DNA from: UBA4085 sp964556755
GTDB taxonomy: Bacteria; Acidobacteriota; Aminicenantia; Aminicenantales; UBA4085
Assembly (NCBI GenBank): GCA_964556755.1
Contig: CAZKXI010000005.1
Span: 117,501-181,500 of the forward strand
DNA length: 64,000 nt
Reading direction: 5' to 3'
Part shown: piece after piece, positions 36,535 to 43,839 of the stretch
Position numbering within the stretch: the stretch's first letter is position 1
How the letters are laid out: each line of letters begins with the position of its first letter
Notes under the pieces: model-generated
Told to the model about the DNA's origin: nothing
The model's input: only the letters and a program-made list of their open reading frames with translations
Databases searched by the model: none
Translations under genes and position numbers: made by a program

Positions 36535-38142
36535 ATGGTCTTTCATATCGCCAGGAAAGAGTGCCTTAACAACCTGCTTTCGGTGCGCTTCTTGATTGGC
36601 CTTCTCCTCTGTGTCGTCCTTATCCCCTTCAGCATCCTGATCAACGTGGACGACTACCGGGACCAACTGGGACAATACAAGGTTGATAAAGACGCGGCTG
36701 ACAAATCGCTGGCGGAAATTCGAACCTATTCCTATCTCAAGCCCATCGTCGTCTTTCCCCCCGAGCCGCTGGGCATCTTCGGCAAGGGCCTGAGCGCGCA
36801 GGTCGGCAACCAGGTTAAAATTCGGCTCGGGGAAGCACCCTTGCTCGCGGAGGGCAAGACCGCGGCCCGGGATAATCCGTTCCTGGCCTCGTTCTTTTCC
36901 GTCGACTTCGTCGATATCGTGGCCATCATCTTCTCGCTTCTGGCCCTGCTCTTCAGCTACGACGCGCTGACCCGGGAGAAGGAGGACGGCACGCTCCGCC
37001 TCCAGATGGCCAACTCGCTGGGCCGCTCGAAGCTGTTGGCCGGGAAGGTGGTCGGGATTCTGCTGACGCTTCTTCCGGTCATCGTTTTCTGTTTTCTGAT
37101 CGGGGGCGTCATCATCCTAGTCTCGGGCGAGCTGGCTTTTTCAGCCGGGGAATGGGGCCGCTTGGCCGTGCTGGCCCTGCTCAGCCTGGTTTATCTCGTG
37201 GTTTTCGTCTTTTTGGGGCTCCTGGTTTCTTCGCGGACCAGGGATTCGATCACCAGCCTGGTCATCTGCCTGTTTCTTTGGGTCATCCTCGTCTTTCTCG
37301 TCCCCAACCTCGCCTCGACCTTCGCCGACAGCTTCGTCCCCATCCAATCCCGCGACAACCTGACGGCCGTCATGCGGGATATGGACAAGTCCCTGCAGGA
37401 GAGGTTGGACGTCGAACGCAAGAAGCTGCCCGCGCCCGATTGGTGGATGAGCTGGTACATGAACGGCGGCGATGACGGCGCCCAGGAGCAGTACGGCTGC
37501 TCGGCCTCTTATTTCGAGCATACCCGGCAACGGATGACCATCAGCGAGCCGATGCGGATCGACAACGCCGGCCGGAAATGGGGGCCGCAGAAGGCCTACT
37601 TGGACAGCCTGGTCTACCAGGCCAGGGCCGCGGACAACCTGGCCCTGTTGTCCCCGGCGGGCATCTTCAGGATGGTCGCCACGGCGGTCTGCGGGACCGA
37701 CCACCAGGCGCAAAGGAAGCGCCTGGACGACGTCCGCCGTTACCGGGAGGACTTTATCGCTTACTTTAAAAGCAAGAAGATCTTCGAGAAGTTCGAGTAC
37801 ATCACCCCGGTCCCGCCAGCTTCGTTCCGCAGCGCCGACCAGCTCGTGGAGGCCCGCACCGGCGGCAAGTTCAAGTCGCTCGCGGAGTATGACGCCTGGG
37901 GGGCCACCCAGACGGATGTGAGGGCCAGATTCCAAATTCTACGGACGGTCAACGTGCGTGGAGAGCAGCCCGATGATTTTCCCTTTCTCAAGGTCACCGA
38001 CATGCCCCGATTCCCCGAGCGCCCGGTTTCGGTGGCGGGGCTGCTTGAAGGCTCGGTTCTGCGGCTCGGGCTGCTGCTCTTTGAATGCCTGCTTCTCTTC
38101 GCTCTGGCCTATGTGGCCTTCATCCGCTACGACGTGAGGTGA
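36535..38142 (+). CDS. ABC-2 permease with large extracytoplasmic domain (RYDVR type)
   Basis: A 535-residue permease. The N-terminal helix (FLIGLLLCVVLIPFSILI) is followed by an extracytoplasmic domain, DALTREKEDGTLRLQMANSL (contact loop), a cluster of membrane segments, a second extracytoplasmic domain of about 200 residues with Cys and Trp-rich patches, VTDMPRFPERPVS and a final segment that ends FIRYDVR. ATG 36535 has AGGAG 7 bases upstream. The operon has no ATPase of its own, so it probably borrows the one at 32.3 kb. Confidence 0.86.
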   Translation: MVFHIARKECLNNLLSVRFLIGLLLCVVLIPFSILINVDDYRDQLGQYKVDKDAADKSLAEIRTYSYLKPIVVFPPEPLGIFGKGLSAQVGNQVKIRLGEAPLLAEGKTAARDNPFLASFFSVDFVDIVAIIFSLLALLFSYDALTREKEDGTLRLQMANSLGRSKLLAGKVVGILLTLLPVIVFCFLIGGVIILVSGELAFSAGEWGRLAVLALLSLVYLVVFVFLGLLVSSRTRDSITSLVICLFLWVILVFLVPNLASTFADSFVPIQSRDNLTAVMRDMDKSLQERLDVERKKLPAPDWWMSWYMNGGDDGAQEQYGCSASYFEHTRQRMTISEPMRIDNAGRKWGPQKAYLDSLVYQARAADNLALLSPAGIFRMVATAVCGTDHQAQRKRLDDVRRYREDFIAYFKSKKIFEKFEYITPVPPASFRSADQLVEARTGGKFKSLAEYDAWGATQTDVRARFQILRTVNVRGEQPDDFPFLKVTDMPRFPERPVSVAGLLEGSVLRLGLLLFECLLLFALAYVAFIRYDVR

Positions 38143-38145
38143 GCC

Positions 38146-39540
38146 GTGTGGAAAGCCGTCCTCAAGCGCGAAATCCAGCATAACCTCTATAGCTTCCGCT
38201 TTCTCCTGGCGCTCGTCCTGATCTTGTGCGTCTTCATCGCCGGGTCGCTGTCCTTCATCCGCTCCCACGCCGGCGCCCTGGCCAAGGACCGTGAAGCCCG
38301 CGGCATCGCGACCCGAGTCCTCGAGGAAGACGCCGCCAACGCCACCCGCCTGGCCGTGCGCCATCGTAGCTACGACTTCCGTCCCCGCGACAATGCCTTC
38401 CTGGCCGACGCCAAGGAAAAATACCTCCCCAATTCGATCGAATACAGCGCCTGGAACGTCTTCGGCTTCCAGAACAAGAGCGGCAGCGCTAATCCCTTCC
38501 TGGCCCGCTATGATGAGCTGAGCTGGGTCTTTGCCGCCGCCCTTCTGGTCAGCTTCATTTCCCTTCTCTTCACCTTCGATGCCGTCTCGGGCGAGAAAGA
38601 GACGAAAACCCTGTCCCTGGCCTTGGCCAATCCCGTGTCGCGCGGTACGCTCCTCTTCGGCAAGTACGCCAGCGCGGTCCTGTCGGTGATGGCGGCTGTT
38701 CTGCCGGGCGTCCTGGTCAGCCTGCTTATCCTGATCATCTCGGGCATCATCGGCTGGAGCTGGACCCTGGGCGCGGAGGTTGCGGCCTTCCTGCTGGCCG
38801 CGGGGCTGCTGGCCGCGTCGATGGCCGCCTTCGGTCTGCTCTGCTCGGTCCTGGCCCGCAATTCCAACGTCAGCCTGCTGCTGGGCCTCTCGGTCTGGCT
38901 TCTCTTTGCCGTGGTCATCCCCAACTCGAGCGGATTTCTGGCCAAGAAGCTCTATCCGATCGCCAAGGCCGAAGCGGTCGGGGAGAGAGTCAACAGGGTC
39001 TACGACGACTTGACCAAGGCTGCCCCCCCGGGAAGCTGGATGTCGGATTCGTCCAACCCGTTCCTTCCTCAGCACGAATTGCGGGCCAATCTGCAGCGCA
39101 AACGGCTGCAGGCGCTCAAGTCCATCCGGGATGATTATTTCCGGACCATGTTCCGGCAGTACGAGCGGACGAGACGGTTGACGGCGCTGTCTCCGGTGGC
39201 CGCTTTCGAATACCTGGCTGAATCCATCTCCGGCGGCGGCTACCCCCGTTTCCGGCGGGCCTGGGAAGATATCCACGTCTTCCAAGGGCAGTTCCAGGCT
39301 TTCTTCACCTCCTTCGACGCGGCGGACCCCAAAAGCCCGCATTGGTACAATCCCAACGAGGATGTCTCTACGACCCGGCAGAAGGTCTCGGTCGACATCG
39401 TGCCCCGATTCTCCGAGCGGCCGATGGCGTTGGCCGACCGGCTCGCTCCGGCGCTGCCGCATCTGGGCGTCCTGGCTGCGTCGGCGGGCCTGATTTTTCT
39501 GCTCAGCTTCTTTCTCTTCGTCCGCTACGACGTCCGTTGA
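38146..39540 (+). CDS. ABC-2 permease with large extracytoplasmic domain (RYDVR type)
   Basis: A 464-residue permease beginning VWKAVLKREIQHNLYSFRF at a GTG three bases after the previous stop. It shows DAVSGEKETKTLSLALANPV (contact loop), six membrane segments, an extracytoplasmic helical domain, DIVPRFSERPMA before the last segment and the ending FVRYDVR. Second and last gene of the ATPase-less operon; with the preceding permease it would form a heterodimer. Confidence 0.86.
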   Translation: MWKAVLKREIQHNLYSFRFLLALVLILCVFIAGSLSFIRSHAGALAKDREARGIATRVLEEDAANATRLAVRHRSYDFRPRDNAFLADAKEKYLPNSIEYSAWNVFGFQNKSGSANPFLARYDELSWVFAAALLVSFISLLFTFDAVSGEKETKTLSLALANPVSRGTLLFGKYASAVLSVMAAVLPGVLVSLLILIISGIIGWSWTLGAEVAAFLLAAGLLAASMAAFGLLCSVLARNSNVSLLLGLSVWLLFAVVIPNSSGFLAKKLYPIAKAEAVGERVNRVYDDLTKAAPPGSWMSDSSNPFLPQHELRANLQRKRLQALKSIRDDYFRTMFRQYERTRRLTALSPVAAFEYLAESISGGGYPRFRRAWEDIHVFQGQFQAFFTSFDAADPKSPHWYNPNEDVSTTRQKVSVDIVPRFSERPMALADRLAPALPHLGVLAASAGLIFLLSFFLFVRYDVR

Positions 39541-39579
39541 GCCAGCGTCCGCCGACGTCTACGGAATTCCGATCCCTGT

Positions 39580-39588
39580 TGATATAAT
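39580..39588 (+). promoter_or_regulatory. Extended -10 promoter of the two-component operon
   Basis: TGATATAAT is an extended -10 with a consensus TATAAT (39583-39588). The -35 is poor. Predicted transcription start near 39595 is only about 9 bases before the ATG of the kinase gene, with no ribosome-binding site between. Confidence 0.5.
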
Positions 39589-39603
39589 GGCCCTGGGCCC
39601 ATC

Positions 39604-40839
39604 ATGAAGCTCTTCCACGCCCGCCGCCGCGACGAGAAGCTGCCCCTCCTCGTCTTTCGCGAGTTCGAAGCGGGCGTCAACCTGATCGAAGACTACGACC
39701 AGATCGCCCGCAACTTCCTGGGCAAGATTCGGGAGGTCTGTCCCGCCCCCAAGCTCCTCCTGCTCGTCCACGACTCCATCAGCGGGCGCTTCCAGCCGGC
39801 CGCCTCCGTGGACGTGGGCGAGGCCGAGGCCCGGGCCGCCGTCATCCCGCGCGACTCGCGGCTGGCCAAGTGGCTCAAGCTCAACGAGACCCACCTGGAG
39901 CTCAAGCGGAGTCCCGGCCTGGACGGCTATCTGAGGCCCAAGGAAGCCGGCCTCCTGGCCTCCTTGGGCATCGAGACCGCCTTCCCCCTGATCTCGATGA
40001 ACCGCCTGATCGGCATCCTCCTGGTCGGCGGCAAGCCCGGCGGCGCCCCCCTGTCCCGGACGGAGATGGCCTTCATCCGGGCCCTTCTGCCCCAGGCCGG
40101 CATCGCCCTGGAGAACGCCCTGCTCTTCAAGGAGCAGCGGGAGCGCTTCCGGCGCATGTCGCGGGCCGACCGTCTGGCCACGGTCGGCGAGCTGGCCGCG
40201 GGCGCCGCCCACGAGATCCGCAATCCCCTGACCGCCATCCGATCCACCCTTCAATACCTCGAATCCAAGGTCGCCGAGGAGGCCTCCCGGCGGCTGATCG
40301 CCTCGGCCCTGCAGGAGACCGGCCGCATCAACGACATCGTCTCGGCCCTGCTGGCCTTCTCCCGCCCGGCCGAGATCGTCCGCGAGCGCCACGATCTGCG
40401 CCAGACCCTGGCCGAGAGCTTGGAGCTGGTGGCTTTCCAGGCCCGCTCCAAGGGGGTGACGGCCCACAGCGAGCCGACGGCCGAACCGCTCCCGGTCCTG
40501 GGCGACCGCTCCCAGCTCAAGCAGCTCTTCCTGAACGTCTTCCTCAACGCCATCCAGGCCATGCCCGCCGGAGGCGACCTGCGGATCGAGGCCTCGGCCG
40601 GGCCGCCCGGCAAGGCCCTGGTCGCCGTCAGCGACACCGGCGAGGGCATCCCCGAGGAGAATCTGGACCGCGTCTTCGACCCCTTCTTCACGACCAAGAA
40701 AGGGGGCACGGGCCTGGGCCTGTCCATCTGCTACAACATCGTCAAGTCGCACGGCGGCGACATCGAGGCGCGCCGCCGGCCCGGCTCGGGCACGACGATC
40801 CTCATCCATCTGCCGCTCGACGGAAGCGAGGCGCCATGA
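39604..40839 (+). CDS. GAF-domain sensor histidine kinase
   Basis: A 411-residue soluble kinase. An N-terminal GAF-like sensor (about 25-175) precedes the dimerisation/phosphoacceptor helix AAHEIRNPLTAIRS with His203. The ATPase domain has QLFLNVFLNAIQAM (N box), DTGEGIPEE (G1), FDPFFTTKKGGTGLGLS (F and G2). No transmembrane segment is seen, so it senses a cytoplasmic signal. It overlaps the response regulator by four bases. It is the obvious partner of the NtrC-type protein and lies next to the sigma-54-controlled ABC locus. Confidence 0.9.
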   Translation: MKLFHARRRDEKLPLLVFREFEAGVNLIEDYDQIARNFLGKIREVCPAPKLLLLVHDSISGRFQPAASVDVGEAEARAAVIPRDSRLAKWLKLNETHLELKRSPGLDGYLRPKEAGLLASLGIETAFPLISMNRLIGILLVGGKPGGAPLSRTEMAFIRALLPQAGIALENALLFKEQRERFRRMSRADRLATVGELAAGAAHEIRNPLTAIRSTLQYLESKVAEEASRRLIASALQETGRINDIVSALLAFSRPAEIVRERHDLRQTLAESLELVAFQARSKGVTAHSEPTAEPLPVLGDRSQLKQLFLNVFLNAIQAMPAGGDLRIEASAGPPGKALVAVSDTGEGIPEENLDRVFDPFFTTKKGGTGLGLSICYNIVKSHGGDIEARRRPGSGTTILIHLPLDGSEAP

Positions 40840-42233
40840 AGCTCAAGATCCTGATCGTCGACGACGAGCAGGCCATCCGCGACATCTTCTCGCTCCTGCT
40901 GGAGGAGAAGGGCTTCGACGTCGCCACGGAGGCCAGCGGCCGCGACGGCCTGGCCCGGGCCCGCTCCTTCGTCCCGGACGTCCTGCTCCTGGACATGAAC
41001 CTGCCGGACATGACCGGCCTGGACGTGCTGGCCGGAGTGAAGGACACGCTGCCCGCCTGCCGGATCATCGTCGTCACCGCCTTCGGCACGATCCGCAACG
41101 CGGTCGAGGCCACCAAGCGGGGCGCCTACGCCTATCTGGAGAAGCCGGTCGACAACGAGGAGCTGCTCCTGCTGATCGAGCGGGCCTTGGAGGTCCGCCG
41201 GCTGGAGGCCGAAGTGGCCGGCCTGAAGGCCGAGCTCAGCGCCCGCTACCGCTTCTCGGAGATCGTCGGCACCAGCGCCCCCATGAACTCCATCTTCCAG
41301 ATGATGGACCGCGTCGCCCGGGTCGACGGGACGGTCCTCCTGACGGGGGAGAGCGGCACCGGCAAGGAGCTCGTGGCCCGGGCCATCCACTACGCCGGCC
41401 CGCGGCGCGTCGGCCCCTTCGTCGTCGTCAACTGCGGGGCCATCCCCCGCGACCTGATCGAGTCCGAGTTCTTCGGCCACCAGAAGGGCGCCTTCACCGA
41501 CGCCAAAGCCGAGACGACGGGCAAGTTCGAGATGGCCCACGGCGGCACCATCTTCCTGGACGAGATCGGCGAGCTGCCCCTGGAGGCCCAGGTCAAGCTG
41601 CTGCGGGCCTTGGGAGAGAAAGAGATCGTCAAGGTCGGCGGGAGCCGGACAATTCCGGTTGACGTGAGGGTCATCGCCGCCACCAACAAGGACCTGGACG
41701 AGGAGATCCGCAAGGGGACGTTCCGGGAGGATCTCTACTTCCGCCTGGCCGTCCTGTCGCTCCGTCTCCCCCCGCTGCGGGAGAGGCGCGAGGACATCCC
41801 GCTCCTGGCCGAGCACTTCCTGCGCCGGTTCGGGCCCGAGCTGGGCCGGGAGGGCGCGACCTTGGAGCCCGAGTTTCTGGAGGGGCTCCTGGGCTATGGC
41901 TGGCCGGGCAACGTGCGGGAGCTGGAGAACGTGATCTACGAGGCCATGGTCCACGCCGACGGCGGCCGGCTGGAAGCCGCCCACCTCCCGGCCCGCCTCC
42001 GCTCCCGGCCCCGGCTTGAAGGATCCGACGCGGACCCCCGGCCCGGGCGCGACGAGAGATCCGCTCCGGAGACGCTCTTGGATGCGGCCCAGACGGCGGC
42101 GGACGGAGCTTCGCGGGCCCTCATCGAGAAAGCCCTTCAGGACGCGGACGGAAACCGCACCCTGGCCGCTCGGCGGCTCGGGATCAGCCGCAAGACGCTC
42201 TTCAACAAGATGAAGGCGCTGGGGATGGGCTGA
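40836..42233 (+). CDS. NtrC-family sigma-54-dependent response regulator
   Basis: A 465-residue regulator with three domains. The receiver holds the acidic pair VDDE and phosphoacceptor Asp53 in LLLDMNLPD, with Lys in LEKPV. The AAA+ domain holds Walker A GESGTGKE, GAFTDA (the sigma-54-contact loop, usually GAFTGA) and Walker B GGTIFLDEIGEL. The C-terminal Fis-type helix-turn-helix reads NRTLAARRLGISRKTLFNKM. When phosphorylated it would drive sigma-54 promoters. Two such promoters lie 4 kb upstream, so control of the TolC/ABC-2 locus is a good hypothesis. The ATG overlaps the kinase stop. Confidence 0.92.
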   Translation: MKLKILIVDDEQAIRDIFSLLLEEKGFDVATEASGRDGLARARSFVPDVLLLDMNLPDMTGLDVLAGVKDTLPACRIIVVTAFGTIRNAVEATKRGAYAYLEKPVDNEELLLLIERALEVRRLEAEVAGLKAELSARYRFSEIVGTSAPMNSIFQMMDRVARVDGTVLLTGESGTGKELVARAIHYAGPRRVGPFVVVNCGAIPRDLIESEFFGHQKGAFTDAKAETTGKFEMAHGGTIFLDEIGELPLEAQVKLLRALGEKEIVKVGGSRTIPVDVRVIAATNKDLDEEIRKGTFREDLYFRLAVLSLRLPPLRERREDIPLLAEHFLRRFGPELGREGATLEPEFLEGLLGYGWPGNVRELENVIYEAMVHADGGRLEAAHLPARLRSRPRLEGSDADPRPGRDERSAPETLLDAAQTAADGASRALIEKALQDADGNRTLAARRLGISRKTLFNKMKALGMG

Positions 42234-42266
42234 GGAGCCTTCCCCCAGCGCCCTCTTCGACGTCCC

Positions 42267-42692
42267 TTACTGGATGGAGCTCATGGCCTCCGTCAGCTTG
42301 GCCTGAGCGGCTTGGACCTTGGGATCCGAGGCGAACTCGGCGATCTTGCCCATCGAGCCCATCATCTTGCCGGCGATGCTCTGCATCCGGTCGACCAGCG
42401 GCTTGAGCTCTTCGGGGGGATTCTCCATGTCCTTGAACTCGGGATACTTGGCTTCGAAGCCCTTGATCTGAGGACCGAGATCCTTGGCCACGACGGTGTA
42501 GGCCTCGATGGCCTTGACCACGCCGTCGGCGTCCTTGACGCCTTCCATGGCCGTGGCGAACTTCTCCGTCGCGTCGATGTACTTGGTCATGACTTTCTTG
42601 ACATCGCCGTACTTGCCGCCCCCGCCCTTGTTGCAGGCGGACACCGACACCAGAAGTACCGCGACGCACAGGAAGACGAGCGCTTTCTTCAT
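42267..42692 (-). CDS. Small lipoprotein of unknown function, 141 residues
   Basis: It has a lipoprotein signal (KKALVFLCVAVLLVSVSAC, Cys20), a Gly-rich spacer and an all-helical mature part with KVMTKYIDATEKFATAMEGV and a C-terminal amphipathic helix. The N-terminal cassette (signal, CNKGGGG, then KYGDVKKVM) resembles that of the 393-residue lipoprotein at 22 kb (CQKGGGP then AKVQDIL), so the two may share ancestry at the front. GGAGAGGAG precedes the ATG at 42692. Function unknown. Confidence 0.75.
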   Translation of the reverse strand: MKKALVFLCVAVLLVSVSACNKGGGGKYGDVKKVMTKYIDATEKFATAMEGVKDADGVVKAIEAYTVVAKDLGPQIKGFEAKYPEFKDMENPPEELKPLVDRMQSIAGKMMGSMGKIAEFASDPKVQAAQAKLTEAMSSIQ

Positions 42693-42794
42693 GGACTCCT
42701 CTCCTCTCACGCAAGACGTGACCCTTTCATATCACAGACGAAAAGCGGAATACAAGCGGGATTTCGGGGCGGGAGGGGGAGGAAGGAGGGGGGG

Positions 42795-43625
42795 TCAGAT
42801 CTCGACCTTGAAGAGGCCCTTGAGGCCGAAGCCGAACAAGAGCGAGAGGAGGAAGAAGGCGACCAGCCAGTGCATCCGCCAGCCGAAGTAGCTGAGCCGG
42901 GCGGCCGGGTAGGCGGCCTCGATCGAGACGATGCGGGAGCCCTTGGCCAGGGGCTTCTCGCCGGGGTGGAGGAGCTCCGCCCAGCCTCCCCGGCGGACCT
43001 TGAGCGGCGTCACCTTGGCCGGCGACGGCCGCCGGACGGACAGGCTCTTCCTCCCGGACTCGCCGCCGACGCGGACGGTCAGGGCGTGAACGCCCGCGGA
43101 CACGGCCCGCACCCGCCAGTCGACCTCGTGCTCCTCCTCGATCCGCAGCGGGGGCGTCTCGACCTCGATCCCGGCTTCGGCTTCCAGAGCCGGCTCGATC
43201 CCCGCCAAGCTGAGCGACGGGTCGACCTTGACCTTGATCAGGGCGGTCTCGCCCGGCTCCAGGGCCCTGGCCCCGAAGCGGGCCTCGAGCTGGAAGAGCA
43301 CGAGGAGGACGGGGACGAACATGACCAGCATCGGCTTCAGGGCGTGGAGGAAGTAGCGGCCGTTGGCGGCCAGGATGCGTCCCTGCGACCGCATGGTCTG
43401 GCCGAAGTCGCTCCTGTAGAGGCGCAGCTCCAGGAGGTGGGCCTTGATGCGGTCCTTCTCCCGCCGGATGCCGGCCTGGTTCGAGGCCTTCTTGAAGACG
43501 AGGAGCATGAACAGGCCGACGAGCAGCGAGACGGCGGCCAGCGAGCCCTCCGGGCCGAGGGGGCCCAGGACGGCGAAGAGGGCGTCGAACAGCCCGCCCA
43601 TGGCCGCGTTCAGAATGCCGATCAT
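42795..43625 (-). CDS. Three-helix membrane protein with cytoplasmic basic coiled coil, insertase-like
   Basis: A 276-residue protein. The first membrane segment (LAAVSLLVGLFMLLVF) is followed by a basic helical hairpin (NQAGIRREKDRIKAHLLELR, then YRSDFGQTMRSQGRIL). A second membrane segment (LVMFVPVLLVLFQL), a beta-rich extracytoplasmic domain (about residues 115-240) and a third segment (VAFFLLSLLFGFGLKGLF) end it. The topology of membrane helix, cytoplasmic coiled-coil hairpin and membrane helix recalls Oxa1/YidC-superfamily members such as archaeal DUF106. It is the last of five tightly spaced genes with three phosphatase-like enzymes. Confidence 0.72.
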   Translation of the reverse strand: MIGILNAAMGGLFDALFAVLGPLGPEGSLAAVSLLVGLFMLLVFKKASNQAGIRREKDRIKAHLLELRLYRSDFGQTMRSQGRILAANGRYFLHALKPMLVMFVPVLLVLFQLEARFGARALEPGETALIKVKVDPSLSLAGIEPALEAEAGIEVETPPLRIEEEHEVDWRVRAVSAGVHALTVRVGGESGRKSLSVRRPSPAKVTPLKVRRGGWAELLHPGEKPLAKGSRIVSIEAAYPAARLSYFGWRMHWLVAFFLLSLLFGFGLKGLFKVEI

Positions 43626-43647
43626 GCTCCGCTTCCCTCCGCCGGCC

Positions 43648-43839
43648 TCAGCCGATGTAGCCGAGACCCTTGAGCTTCTTCTTGATCTCGTCCTCGGAGC
43701 CGCCCGCGTCCAGGCCGGCCAGCTCCTTTTCCAGGCAGTGGACGATGAACTCCTCGGCCGAGGCGTAGCCGGCCATCGCGGCGAACTTGCGGACCCGGTC
43801 CATGAGGTCCTTGTCGAGCTTGATCTTCTCGCTGGCCAT
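43648..43839 (-). CDS. Ribbon-helix-helix-like small protein, 63 residues
   Basis: The N-terminal strand KIKLDKDLMDRVRKFAAMAG then ASAEEFIVHCLEKEL has the strand-helix-helix pattern of CopG-type domains. The tail EDEIKKKLKGLGYIG ends like many sulfatase or phosphatase proteins (LKGLGYI). It overlaps the stop of the upstream phosphatase gene by one base and precedes the membrane protein, so it may be a regulator of this operon or a small partner of the enzymes. No antitoxin partner is visible. Confidence 0.75.
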   Translation of the reverse strand: MASEKIKLDKDLMDRVRKFAAMAGYASAEEFIVHCLEKELAGLDAGGSEDEIKKKLKGLGYIG

